The notes below the pieces were generated by a model that saw only the letters and a program-made list of their open reading frames with translations, had not been told where the DNA came from and searched no databases. From the NCBI RefSeq assembly GCF_000721495.1, contig NZ_JOHY01000002.1, forward strand, positions 248,001-312,000: a DNA stretch of 64,000 bases, read 5' to 3'. Positions 1-7,969 of the stretch are shown here, piece by piece. Numbering within the stretch: position 1 is the stretch's first letter; every line of letters starts with the position of its first letter. The stretch is from Streptomyces sp. NRRL F-5123 (GTDB taxonomy: Bacteria; Actinomycetota; Actinomycetes; Streptomycetales; Streptomycetaceae). Made by a program: the position numbers and the translations under genes.

Positions 1-1148
1 TGCGCCAGCGCCTCGGCCACCCCCGCCCGGACGCCTACGCGCAGGTGCCCGTACAGCTCGTCACTCCGACCGGCGACGCCTTCCTGTCCGAGCGGCTGTA
101 CGACGACCTGGATCGCTGGGTGCCCCGGCTGACCCGGCGCACGCTGCCCGCCAAGCACTGGGTGCCGCGCTCCCGCCCGCAGCAGATGGCCCGCTGGATC
201 GCGGAGTTCGCCGCGGCGACGCAGGAGGGTGCCCTGGAAGGGGAAGGCGGCGCGGCGAGCGGACGGACGGAAAGGGGCGGCAAGGGGTCGCGGCCCGCGC
301 CGGCCCGGGAGCTGCGGGCCGCCGGTGAGCGTTTCGCCGGGCAGCTGGTGCTGGTCACCGGCGCGGGGAGCGGGATCGGGCGGGCCACGGCGGTGGCGTT
401 CGCGGACGCGGGTGCGCGGGTCGTGGCCGTGGACCGGGACGGTGCGGGCGCCGCGCGTACGGTGGAGCTGGCGCGCGCGGCGGGGGCGCCGGGCGCCTGG
501 GCCGAGACCGTCGACGTGTCCGACGGGCAGGCGATGGAGGAGCTGGCCGCGCGTACCCGCGAGCGCCACGGTGTGCCCGACGTGGTGGTCAACAACGCGG
601 GCATCGGTCTGGCCGGGCGTTTCCTCGACACGACCGCCGAGGACTGGAAGCAGGTGCTGGACGTCAACCTGTGGGGTGTCATCCACGGCTGCCGGCTCTT
701 CGGCCGCCAGATGGCCGAGCGCGGCGAGGGCGGCCACATCGTCAACACCGCATCGGCCGCGGCCTTCCTGCCGTCACGCACGCTGCCCGCGTACAGCACG
801 TCCAAGGCGGCCGTGCTGATGCTGAGCGAATGCCTCAGAGCCGAGCTGGCACCGCTGGGCATCGGCGTGAGCGCCATCTGCCCCGGGCCGGTGAACACCC
901 CGATCACCGGCAGCGCCCGGCACACCGGTGTGAGCGACGAGGAGCAGCGGCGCCGCCGGGTCAGGTCCGCGCGGCTGTACCGACTGCGCAACTACCCGCC
1001 GGAGAAGGTCGCCCGCGCCGTGGTCCGTGCGGTGCTGCGGGACACCGCGGTCGTGCCCGTGATGCCCGAGGCCCGCGGCGCGCGGTGGCTGAGCCGGCTG
1101 TCGCCGGGCGCTGTACGGGCCCTCGCCCGGGTCGACCCCCCGCTGTAA
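1..1148 (+). CDS. EphD-like alpha/beta-hydrolase/SDR fusion (5' partial)
   Basis: The frame is open from the first bases, so the gene begins outside the window. The first ~60 visible residues (RLGHPDAYAQVPVQLV... to QQMARWIAEF) look like the end of an alpha/beta hydrolase domain. A charged Gly-rich linker follows, then a complete classical short-chain dehydrogenase. The SDR part has the Rossmann motif TGAGSGIG near base 357, the NNAG motif near base 592, the Ser region NTASAAAF and the active-site YSTSK near base 790. This hydrolase-plus-SDR architecture is that of mycobacterial EphD and related actinobacterial proteins, which use NAD(P)H. The true substrate cannot be read from the sequence; EphD has been linked to epoxide or mycolate-type substrates. 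The MerR gene follows within about 100 bases on the same strand. Confidence 0.85.
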   Translation, partial: RQRLGHPRPDAYAQVPVQLVTPTGDAFLSERLYDDLDRWVPRLTRRTLPAKHWVPRSRPQQMARWIAEFAAATQEGALEGEGGAASGRTERGGKGSRPAPARELRAAGERFAGQLVLVTGAGSGIGRATAVAFADAGARVVAVDRDGAGAARTVELARAAGAPGAWAETVDVSDGQAMEELAARTRERHGVPDVVVNNAGIGLAGRFLDTTAEDWKQVLDVNLWGVIHGCRLFGRQMAERGEGGHIVNTASAAAFLPSRTLPAYSTSKAAVLMLSECLRAELAPLGIGVSAICPGPVNTPITGSARHTGVSDEEQRRRRVRSARLYRLRNYPPEKVARAVVRAVLRDTAVVPVMPEARGARWLSRLSPGAVRALARVDPPL

Positions 1149-1253
1149 CCGGTGGCGTACGGTGCAGGCGGGAGCGGGACGGGCGGCGCGGAGGCCGCTG
1201 AGGCCCGGAGGACGGGAACGAGCAGCCGAGCGGGAGCACATGAGGGCCAGCGG

Positions 1254-2231
1254 GTGAGCAGCGACGCCGACACCGGGAGGAGCGCGTACCGGATCGAGGA
1301 CCTGTCCCGGATCACCGGGACGACGGTCCGCACCATCCGCGCGTACACCGACCGAGGGCTGCTGCCGAAGCCCGAGCGGCGCGGGCGGGCCAACGTCTAC
1401 GGCGACACCCACCTGGAGCGGCTGCGGCGGATCGCGGATCTGCTGGAGCGCGGCTACACGCTGGCCAGCATCAAGGAGCTGCTGGCCGCGTGGGACGCGG
1501 GCACCGGGCTCGGCGGGGTGCTCGGGCTGGTCGGCGAGGTGGACCGGCCCTGGTCGGACGAGCGACCGGCGCGCATCGGGCTGGAGGAGCTCACCGAGGC
1601 CTTCGGCGGGACACCCGATCCGTCCGCGGTGCGGGAGGCGGTGCGGCTGGGGGTGCTGGAGCCGGTGCCGGGCAGCGAGGACGAGTTCACGGTGCCCAGC
1701 CCGCAGGAGCTGGCCGTGGCGGTGGAACTGCACGCCGCCGGGGTGCCGCTGGGGGCGATCACCGGGCATCTGCGGGAGCTGCGCGGGCAGGTGGAGCACA
1801 TCTCGGAGCGGTTCCTGGAGTTCACCACCGAGTATGTCTTCCAGCGCTTCCTCCAGCACCCGCCGAGCGACACCGAGGCGGCCGAGGCCGCCGACCTGGT
1901 CCGGCGACTGCGCCCGCTGGCCCAGCAGACGGTCGACGCGGAGCTGGCCCGCGCGATGCGGCTGCGTGCCACCGCGCACGTGCGTCGCCACCTCGGCGAC
2001 GCGGTGCCGCCCGCCGCCCCGGACCGCGAGCCCGAGCCCGAGCCCGTACGACAGGGGGACAGCGTGCAGGTGGCTCTCCCCGCCGCCACCCTGGGCGCCG
2101 TCCGCGACCTCGTGGGTGCGGAACACGTCGCGGCGTTCGTCGCAGCGGCCGCGGACCGGGAGGTCGCCGCCCGCCGCATGGACGCCCTCACCGCGGACGC
2201 CCGCCGGCCCGGACGCGGATCCCCCGCCTGA
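1254..2231 (+). CDS. MerR family transcriptional regulator
   Basis: The N-terminus carries a MerR winged helix-turn-helix (YRIEDLSRITGTTVRTIRAY, then RGLLPKPERRGRANVYGDTHLERLRRI), followed by a dimerisation helix region and a ~220-residue C-terminal part I cannot assign to an effector domain. No Cys pattern of metal-sensing MerR proteins is seen, so a small-molecule ligand is more likely. GTG 1254 is chosen because it sits just before the conserved part and has GAGG about 10 bases upstream; the frame is open back to 1152, but that extension is Gly/Ala/Arg-rich and atypical. The gene directly follows the hydrolase/SDR fusion and could control it (inference). Length about 325 residues. Confidence 0.85.
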   Translation: MSSDADTGRSAYRIEDLSRITGTTVRTIRAYTDRGLLPKPERRGRANVYGDTHLERLRRIADLLERGYTLASIKELLAAWDAGTGLGGVLGLVGEVDRPWSDERPARIGLEELTEAFGGTPDPSAVREAVRLGVLEPVPGSEDEFTVPSPQELAVAVELHAAGVPLGAITGHLRELRGQVEHISERFLEFTTEYVFQRFLQHPPSDTEAAEAADLVRRLRPLAQQTVDAELARAMRLRATAHVRRHLGDAVPPAAPDREPEPEPVRQGDSVQVALPAATLGAVRDLVGAEHVAAFVAAAADREVAARRMDALTADARRPGRGSPA

Positions 2232-2486
2232 CCGCACTCCTCCCGGCGGGGCAGTACGCCGCGCACCGTTCGTCGGGCAGAAAGTACGGTCCGGCTTGTT
2301 CGCCGTGGTGCGGGCCCGAGGAGCGGCCGGTGGCCGAAGGAGTGGCGGCGCGGGCGACCGGCCTGTGGTGGGAGCCCACCCCGTCCTGGCCGGACGCTTC
2401 CGCAAGTCCGGCGGGTGACAGGCGCGGGCTCGTCCTGCCACGGAGCCGGTCCCGTTTTCGCGCGGGAACGGCATAGTGTCGCCCTC

Positions 2487-3395
2487 ATGCGACTGAGCAC
2501 CGTGATCCTGCCCATCTACCGCTGGCACGACGAGGGCCGGGAGGTGTGGCGGGAGGCCGAGGAGCTGGGGTTCCACGCCGCTTACACCTACGACCACCTG
2601 TCGTGGCGGACGTTCCGGGACAAGCCGTGGTTCGGGGCGCTGCCGACGCTGACCGCCGCCGCGGCCCTCACGGAGCGGATCCGCCTCGGCACCCTCGTGA
2701 CGTCGCCGAACTTCCGGCATCCGGTCACTCTCGCGAAGGAGCTGATGTCGCTCGACGACATCTCCGGCGGGCGGGTCGTGCTCGGCATCGGCTCGGGCGG
2801 TACCGGGTTCGACGCCACCGCGCTGGGCCAGGAGCCGTGGTCGCCGCGGGAGCGGGCGGCGCGGTTCGGGGAGTTCGTCGGGCTGCTCGACGAATTGCTC
2901 ACGCACGGGGCGGTCACCGAGCGCGGCACGTATTACACCGCCGACGAGGCGCGCAACATCCCCGGCTGCGTGCAGCGCCCCCGGCTGCCCTTCGCGGTCG
3001 CCGCGACCGGGCCGCGCGGCCTCGCCCTCGCCGCCCGGTACGGCCAGGCGTGGGTGACCACCGGCGATCCGGCGCTCTTCGACGAAGGCACCCCGGAGCA
3101 GTCGCGGGCGGCGATCCGCGGCCAGGTCGAAAGGCTCGGCGAGGCATGCGCGGCCGCCGGGCGGGACCCCGGGGAGCTGGAGCGCATCATGCTCACCGGC
3201 TTCACCCCGGACCGGAACTCCATGCTGGACTCCGTCGACGCCTTCGTGGACTTCGCCGGCCGGCACGCCGAGCTCGGCATCACCGAGATCGTGCTGCACC
3301 GCCCGATCCCGGACTCAGAATTCGCCGCGGACCACGATGTCTTCATCCGCGTCGCCGCCGAGGGCCTGGCCCAGCTCGCCGGCTCCTCCTCCTGA
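2487..3395 (+). CDS. LLM class flavin-dependent oxidoreductase
   Basis: A 302-residue luciferase-like monooxygenase (TIM barrel) of the F420 or FMN dependent type. The sequence opens directly into a barrel strand (MRLSTVILPIYRW), followed by AEELGFHAAYTYDHLSW, LTAAAALTERIRLGTLVTSPNFRHPVTLAKE and the glycine-rich VLGIGSGGTGFD that typify the family. The start at ATG 2487 matches the family N-terminus; the longer frame upstream is low-complexity. Such enzymes oxidise or reduce small metabolites with F420H2 or FMNH2 in the cytoplasm. Streptomycetes make F420, so an F420-dependent role is plausible, but neither cofactor nor substrate is proven by sequence. It stands alone with about 100 bases to the next gene. 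Confidence 0.88.
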   Translation: MRLSTVILPIYRWHDEGREVWREAEELGFHAAYTYDHLSWRTFRDKPWFGALPTLTAAAALTERIRLGTLVTSPNFRHPVTLAKELMSLDDISGGRVVLGIGSGGTGFDATALGQEPWSPRERAARFGEFVGLLDELLTHGAVTERGTYYTADEARNIPGCVQRPRLPFAVAATGPRGLALAARYGQAWVTTGDPALFDEGTPEQSRAAIRGQVERLGEACAAAGRDPGELERIMLTGFTPDRNSMLDSVDAFVDFAGRHAELGITEIVLHRPIPDSEFAADHDVFIRVAAEGLAQLAGSSS

Positions 3396-3418
3396 GTCCG
3401 AACGCCAATACTTTCCCC

Positions 3419-3428
3419 TAGGTACCTA
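3419..3428. promoter_or_regulatory. Palindrome TAGGTACCTA in promoter region of the NmrA-type gene
   Basis: A perfect 10-base palindrome lies in a locally AT-rich stretch about 70 bases upstream of ATG 3497. It overlaps the start of TACTAT (3427-3432), which fits an actinobacterial -10 box (TAnnnT). The arrangement suggests an operator over a promoter. GTACCTA-type palindromes are typical of HxlR-like regulators, but no such regulator is adjacent here, so the binding protein is unknown. Confidence 0.4.
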
Positions 3429-3496
3429 CTATCCACACGATGTTAGCTTCGTCGGGTCAGCAGGCGAACGGACCTGCGCAGATCTGAGGAGCAATC

Positions 3497-4324
3497 ATGA
3501 TCGTGGTGACCGGAGCCTCCGGGAACGTCGGCAGCCGAGTGGTGGAGACGCTGGCCGCGTCCGGCGAGCAGGTGGCGGCGATGTCCCGCCGGCCGCAGCC
3601 CGGCGACTCACCCGCGGGCGTCCGCCGCGTACCAGGCGACCTCGCCGAGCCCGGCGGTCTGCGAGAAGCGTTCGACGGGGCGGACGCGCTCTTCCTGCTC
3701 GTCGCCGGGGACGACCCGCATGCGGTGCTGGACGCGGCGAAGACCGCGGGTGTCCGCCGTGTCGTCCTGCTCTCCTCGCAGGGCGCCGGCACCCGCCCCG
3801 AGGCGTACGCCCACCCGGCGGCCTTCGAGGCGGCCGTCCGCGGCTCGGGCCTGGAGTGGACGGTGCTGCGCCCGAGCGGTTTCGCGACCAACTCCCTGGG
3901 CTGGGCCGAGTCCGTCCGCGCCGAGCGCACGGTCGTCGCGCCCTTCGGCGACGTCGCCCTGCCCGTCATCGACCCCGCGGACATCGCCGCGACCGCGGCG
4001 GCCGTCCTGGCGGGCGGCGGGGAGGGCCACGCGGGGAGGACGTACGTGCTGACCGGGCCCGCCGCCGTCACCCCGCGCGAGCAGGCCCGGGCGATCGGCG
4101 CCGCCCTCGGCGAGGAGGTGCGCTTCGTCGAGCAGAGCCGGGACGAGGCCCGGACGCGGATGCTCACCTTCATGCCCGAACCGGTCGTGGACGCCACCCT
4201 CGGCATCCTCGGCACCCCGCTGCCCGCGGAGCAGGCGGTCTCCGGCGACGTCGAACGGCTGCTGGGCCGCCCCGCGGGCTCCTTCGCCGACTGGGCCGCG
4301 GCCCACGCCCCCGCCTTCCGCTGA
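3497..4324 (+). CDS. NmrA-type NAD(P)-binding SDR (atypical)
   Basis: A 275-residue atypical short-chain dehydrogenase of the NmrA/QOR2 type. The N-terminal MIVVTGASGNVGSRVVE is the dinucleotide-binding motif TGxxGxxG. Further support comes from VLLSSQGAG, AFEAAVRGSGLEWTVLRPSGFATNSL and VIDPADIAATAAAVL, all typical of this family, which generally lacks the classical YxxxK pair and may act as an NAD(P)H sensor or quinone reductase. ATG 3497 is preceded by GAGGAG at a spacing of about 6 bases. Expression probably starts from the palindrome-containing promoter near 3420. Exact reaction unknown. Confidence 0.85.
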   Translation: MIVVTGASGNVGSRVVETLAASGEQVAAMSRRPQPGDSPAGVRRVPGDLAEPGGLREAFDGADALFLLVAGDDPHAVLDAAKTAGVRRVVLLSSQGAGTRPEAYAHPAAFEAAVRGSGLEWTVLRPSGFATNSLGWAESVRAERTVVAPFGDVALPVIDPADIAATAAAVLAGGGEGHAGRTYVLTGPAAVTPREQARAIGAALGEEVRFVEQSRDEARTRMLTFMPEPVVDATLGILGTPLPAEQAVSGDVERLLGRPAGSFADWAAAHAPAFR

Positions 4325-4552
4325 AGGGCCGATCGGGTGCCCCCCGGTTCCCCGGCCCCGCCGCCGGCCCGCCTTCCGACAGCGAAGCGGGCGCACCCTC
4401 GGGCGTGCTCGGGTAGCGGGAGCAGCGGGCGGCGGGGAGGGTGGAAGCCGGGGGGGTGGTTCACCCGTGGGGGCGGCCCGGTCGTCCGGCCGGACCGGGG
4501 AGACGTCCGCCGGGCGCCCGCTCGGCGCCCGCACCAGGCAAGGAGACGCCAG

Positions 4553-5335
4553 ATGCCCGAAGTCACCGGCCCCTACGACCCCGGCACACCGTGCTGGATC
4601 GACCTGATGGTGCCCGACCAGCAGGCCGGCCTCGACTTCTACCGCGACCTCTTCGGCTGGCAGGCCGAGATCGGGCCGGACGAGTACGGCGGCTACTCGG
4701 TCTGCCTGCAGAAGGGCAAGCCGGTCGCCGGTCTGATGAAGACCCAGGCCCAGGAGGGCCAGCCGACCCCGCCCACCGCCTGGACCACGTACTTCTCGGT
4801 CCTCGACGCGGACGACACGGCGGCGAAGGTCGCCGCGAACGGCGGCACCGTGATCATGCCCGCCATGGACGTCATGACGCTCGGGCGGATGTTCGTGGCC
4901 GCGGATCCGCAGGGCGCTGTCTTCGGCGTGTGGGAGCCGCGCGACTTCAAGGGCGCCGAGATCGTCAACGAGCACGGCGCGCTGGTGTGGAACCAGCTGC
5001 ACAGCCCCGACCCCAAGGCCTCGGGCGCGTTCTACTCGGCCGTGCTCGGTGTGACCGCGGGCCCGATGCCCGAGATGCCGGAATTCACCGGCTTCCAGGT
5101 CAACGGCCGCACCATCGGCGGCGTCCAGGGCATGGAGAACCTGCCCCCGAACACCCCGCCGCACTGGCTGATCAGCTTCGCCGTCGACGACACCGACAGC
5201 ATCGTCGACGCGGTCGTGCACGCGGGCGGCAACGTGCTCGCCCCGCCCTTCGACATGGACAAGGTCGGCCGGATGGCTGTCGTCCAGGATCCGCAGGGTG
5301 CGGTCTTCTCCGTCGTGGCCCCGCTGTCGTCGTAA
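4553..5335 (+). CDS. VOC family protein (two glyoxalase-fold domains)
   Basis: A 260-residue protein with two tandem vicinal-oxygen-chelate modules. The first begins CWIDLMVPDQQAGLDFYRDLFGW, the second LVWNQLHSPDPKASGAFYSAVLGV; each closes with GRMFVAADPQGAVFGVWEP or GRMAVVQDPQGAVFSVVAP. The duplication is typical of glyoxalase/bleomycin-resistance-like proteins of Streptomyces. ATG 4553 has AAGGAG 7 bases upstream and the family N-terminus. Role unknown: metal-dependent enzyme or small-molecule binding protein. Downstream, GGAACG-type short repeats (5337-5370) separate it from the convergent HAD gene. The 4325-4552 region before it is GC-rich, with no gene and no strong signal apart from short hairpins. 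Confidence 0.88.
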   Translation: MPEVTGPYDPGTPCWIDLMVPDQQAGLDFYRDLFGWQAEIGPDEYGGYSVCLQKGKPVAGLMKTQAQEGQPTPPTAWTTYFSVLDADDTAAKVAANGGTVIMPAMDVMTLGRMFVAADPQGAVFGVWEPRDFKGAEIVNEHGALVWNQLHSPDPKASGAFYSAVLGVTAGPMPEMPEFTGFQVNGRTIGGVQGMENLPPNTPPHWLISFAVDDTDSIVDAVVHAGGNVLAPPFDMDKVGRMAVVQDPQGAVFSVVAPLSS

Positions 5336-5391
5336 CGGGAACGGGAACGGACACGGGAAGGGGAACGGCGCGGGAGCCGGGTGCGGGACGG

Positions 5392-6201
5392 TCAGTTGCT
5401 GCGGGCCGCGACGATCCGCTCGATCACCCGGGCCACCCCGTCGTCCTCGTTCGCCGCCGTCCTGCGGGTGGTGGCGGCCAGGACGGCGGGGTGGGCGTTG
5501 GCGACGGCGTAGGAGGTGCCGGCCCAGCCGAGCATCGCCAGGTCGTTGGGCATGTCACCAAAGGCCACGACCTCGGCCGGGGTGACCCCGCGTTCGGCGC
5601 AGCAGCGGGCGAGCGTGGTCGCCTTGCTGACGCCCGCGCCACTGACCTCCAGCAGCGCGTAGTCGCTGGAACGGGTGACCTCGGCCCGCCCGCCGACGAC
5701 GTCCAGCGCCGCCGCAAGGAAGGCATCAGGATCCATCGAGGGGTGCTTGACCAGCAGTTTCAGCAGCGGTAGCGCGCCGTCCTCGGCAAGCAGCACCTCG
5801 ATCGACGCCGCCGGAGCACCATCGGGCTCGACGGGGGCGTACGCGGGTTCGCGCCGGAAACGGAAGGCGCGCTCGACCGCGAAGGCGGTGCCGGGCAGAG
5901 CGGCGCGCAGATCGCGCGCGACGGCCAGGGCGTCGTCCTCGGGCAGCGGGAATGCCTCGATCAGCCGGCCGGCGCGCAGGTCGACGACCGCCGCGCCGTT
6001 GGCCAGGATCGCCATCCCGTGGCCTGCGAGGTGTTCGGCGACGACACCCATCCACCGGGCGGGCCGCCCGGTGACGAAGAAGACCTCTATGCCGGCCGCT
6101 TCCGCGGCGGCGAGTGCGGCGACCGTACGCGGCGACACGGTCCGGTCGTTGCGCAGCAACGTTCCGTCCAGGTCGGTGGCGATCAGCCGCGGCGAGGCCA
6201 T
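5392..6201 (-). CDS. Cof-type HAD family phosphatase
   Basis: A HAD hydrolase of subclass IIB (Cof/YbiV type). Motif I is DLDGTLL with the nucleophile Asp near residue 10, motif II is FFVTGRPAR, a Lys follows (LLKLLVKHP, then GVSKATTLARCC), and motif IV is VVAFGDMPNDLAML. It should dephosphorylate small phosphorylated metabolites in the cytoplasm. I chose ATG 6201 because the conserved domain starts four residues later; the frame stays open to 6324 (for example ATG 6294), but neither upstream start has a good ribosome site and the added residues are low-complexity. About 270 residues, the usual size for the family. Confidence 0.87.
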   Translation of the reverse strand: MASPRLIATDLDGTLLRNDRTVSPRTVAALAAAEAAGIEVFFVTGRPARWMGVVAEHLAGHGMAILANGAAVVDLRAGRLIEAFPLPEDDALAVARDLRAALPGTAFAVERAFRFRREPAYAPVEPDGAPAASIEVLLAEDGALPLLKLLVKHPSMDPDAFLAAALDVVGGRAEVTRSSDYALLEVSGAGVSKATTLARCCAERGVTPAEVVAFGDMPNDLAMLGWAGTSYAVANAHPAVLAATTRRTAANEDDGVARVIERIVAARSN

Positions 6202-6392
6202 GGCGATGTCGTCGTGTGCGTGGGGCTGCTGGTGCGCGCCCGTGGAGCGGGAATGCCCTCCGGGGGCACCGATGGCTTGGGTCACGTATCCCATACTCCC
6301 GTATCCGCCGCGCTTGTCCCGCACAAAGGTGCGGATACGTGCTCAGCAGAGCCGGTGGGACGGGGTGTGACACGGGTCCTGCACGGTGCGGT

Positions 6393-6428
6393 ACTGCTGG
6401 GGTGTCCGGGACTGCTGGGGTGTCCGGG
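6393..6428. repeat. Two-copy 18-bp tandem repeat in intergenic region
   Basis: The unit ACTGCTGGGGTGTCCGGG occurs twice head to tail, with the first five bases of a third copy. Just downstream (6434-6460) CAGATAC-TGC is also repeated. The 435-base gap between the HAD gene (start 6201) and the DUF6344 gene (stop 6637) otherwise shows no gene or strong structural signal. Confidence 0.6.
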
Positions 6429-6636
6429 ACTGCAGATACCTGCGGCTACAGATACTTGCAGAGACTGCCGGGATCGCCGGTCGTCCGTACGGGCCGGTCG
6501 CCGTCGCCGCGAAAAGGCGCCGTGGTGACGCGGTGGCGTACGCCGGCCGGGGCCGCGGGGTGGAGCGGGGGCATGCGGTGTGCGGTGCCGGACGCCCGGC
6601 CGCGGTGGCGCAGCGCGCAGCGTGCGGGGACCGCGG

Positions 6637-7263
6637 TCAGCCGCACAGCGCGCGGTCGCGTCGGCGGGCGGCGGGGATCCGGGCCTCGCCCTGGCCGGCG
6701 ACGGCCGCGGAGACGAGCGGGCCGACCGCGAGGATGTCGAGCGGCTCGGCCACGCTGCGCGCGCTGGGGGAGGCACCGTGCGCTTCGGCGCCGATGCGCT
6801 GCTTCATCGTCGGCGGCAGCGACCGCTCCCGCGCGTAGGGCCGCGGGGCGGGCACGAAGGTCCGGCCGGACGGGACGGCGGGGCGGTCCCCCGGAGCGCT
6901 CTTCCGGCGGGCGGGAGCACCGGCCCGCGGCTCCGGCGACGCCGTGGCCTGCGCCGGTAGGGCAGCCGTCCGCCCGCGCCCGGACGCCGCTTGCGGCGGT
7001 ACGGCGGGCAGCCCCGCACGTACGGGCGCCTGCGTCGGGGACCCGGCGGCAGTGCGGCCGGCCGGGACGAGCGGCGCGACGGTCGGCCGGGGCGGAACGG
7101 CGGGGGCAGCCGGGGTGGTGGGGGCGGCCGGGACGGCCGACGTGGCCGAGGCGGCGGCGCGGAGGCGGGCCGGGGCGGTGAAGCCGAGGGCACCGATGCA
7201 GGTGATCAGAAGGTTCAGGAAAGCGGCCCAGAAGGCGCTGATCCGGGAAGTGGTGGCAGCCAT
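6637..7263 (-). CDS. DUF6344 family exported protein
   Basis: A 208-residue Ala/Pro-rich protein. The first ~30 residues (MAATTSRISAFWAAFLNLLITCIGALGF) form a signal peptide or membrane anchor; a long Pro/Ala/Arg linker follows, then the conserved motif LPPTMKQRIGAEAHG, which I recognise from the Streptomyces DUF6344 family. ATG 7263 has GAGAGG 5 bases upstream. Function of the family is unknown; location is probably the membrane or outside the cell. It is monocistronic, separated from the next upstream gene by a hairpin at 7367-7408. Confidence 0.72.
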   Translation of the reverse strand: MAATTSRISAFWAAFLNLLITCIGALGFTAPARLRAAASATSAVPAAPTTPAAPAVPPRPTVAPLVPAGRTAAGSPTQAPVRAGLPAVPPQAASGRGRTAALPAQATASPEPRAGAPARRKSAPGDRPAVPSGRTFVPAPRPYARERSLPPTMKQRIGAEAHGASPSARSVAEPLDILAVGPLVSAAVAGQGEARIPAARRRDRALCG

Positions 7264-7366
7264 GACCTCTCTCGTTTCTATCCATCGAGCTGACTAATCC
7301 GATGATGGGGAAACGAGCACGGATTCGCCGGATCCGCACCCCGAGTTCGCCGATATTCAGACCAAC

Positions 7367-7408
7367 GCCACCTGCCTGGCGCAATATGCGCCTGCCACGG
7401 CAGGTGGC
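7367..7408 (-). terminator. Two-tier hairpin downstream of the 7520-7810 gene
   Basis: Outer arms GCCACCTGCC (7367-7376) and GGCAGGTGGC (7399-7408) are perfectly complementary; inside them GGCGCA-ATA-TGCGCC (7378-7392) forms a second stem. It lies about 110 bases past the stop of the minus-strand gene at 7520 and before the DUF6344 gene, so a factor-independent terminator without a U-tract, common in Streptomyces, is the simplest reading. Confidence 0.55.
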
Positions 7409-7519
7409 GAGGGGGATTCTGCGGTGATTGCGGGGAGTGTCCCGGCCGGCTTCCGGGGAGCGTCCGGTTGCGGCCGGAGCCCTTTCCTGAGGTCACGCGG
7501 GGCGGACGGGACCCGGATT

Positions 7520-7810
7520 TCAGCGGCCCAGGCTCGCCAGCCCGGTCTGCAGGTCGTCCATGGTCATCACGGGGCGCACGTCAACCTTCGCCCCGGCATG
7601 GAAGAACGGTTCGAGCATCGGCGGCATCTGCGCGCTGTCCTTCATGTCGAAGACCATGTAGCAGCAGCGGTCGCCTTCGGCCGCCGTGAAATAGGCGGAC
7701 TCCGGGCGCAGCTCCTCGGCCATTTCCTGCACCATCTTGGACAGTGTGCCGTCGTCCACCGCGTGGTTCGCGGCCTCGGTGTCCATCCTCGCGGTGAGCA
7801 GCATCCGCAT
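7520..7810 (-). CDS. Small conserved protein, dimeric alpha/beta-barrel-like
   Basis: A 96-residue protein (MRMLLTARMDTEAANHAV... to ...VDVRPVMTMDDLQTGLASLGR). The order of a beta strand, an acidic helix, YFTAAEGDRCCYMVFDMKD and the C-terminal helix resembles small ferredoxin-fold proteins whose closest described types are DUF-class proteins without known reactions. Two adjacent Cys occur in the central strand (CCYMVF). ATG 7810 has GGGTGAA upstream. The gene follows the cydDC gene on the same strand after about 160 bases with no shared functional hint. I do not know its role. Confidence 0.6.
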   Translation of the reverse strand: MRMLLTARMDTEAANHAVDDGTLSKMVQEMAEELRPESAYFTAAEGDRCCYMVFDMKDSAQMPPMLEPFFHAGAKVDVRPVMTMDDLQTGLASLGR

Positions 7811-7969
7811 GGGGATTCACCCTTCCGGCAGCGCGCGGCCGGCGATCTGCGCCTTGCGCGCACGGAAAACCGCGGTCGCGCCCTCCTTTCCCAGCGTCCT
7901 CCGGCCCGGATGCCACGGCAACCGGGCCGGGAGGCCGCCTCCGCCATGGGCCCCTTGGTTCGCCGGGTG

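Noticed and set aside
774..3299. An 841-codon minus-strand frame over the MerR and LLM genes
   Set aside because: It crosses two well-supported plus-strand genes and an intergenic gap; typical high-GC shadow.
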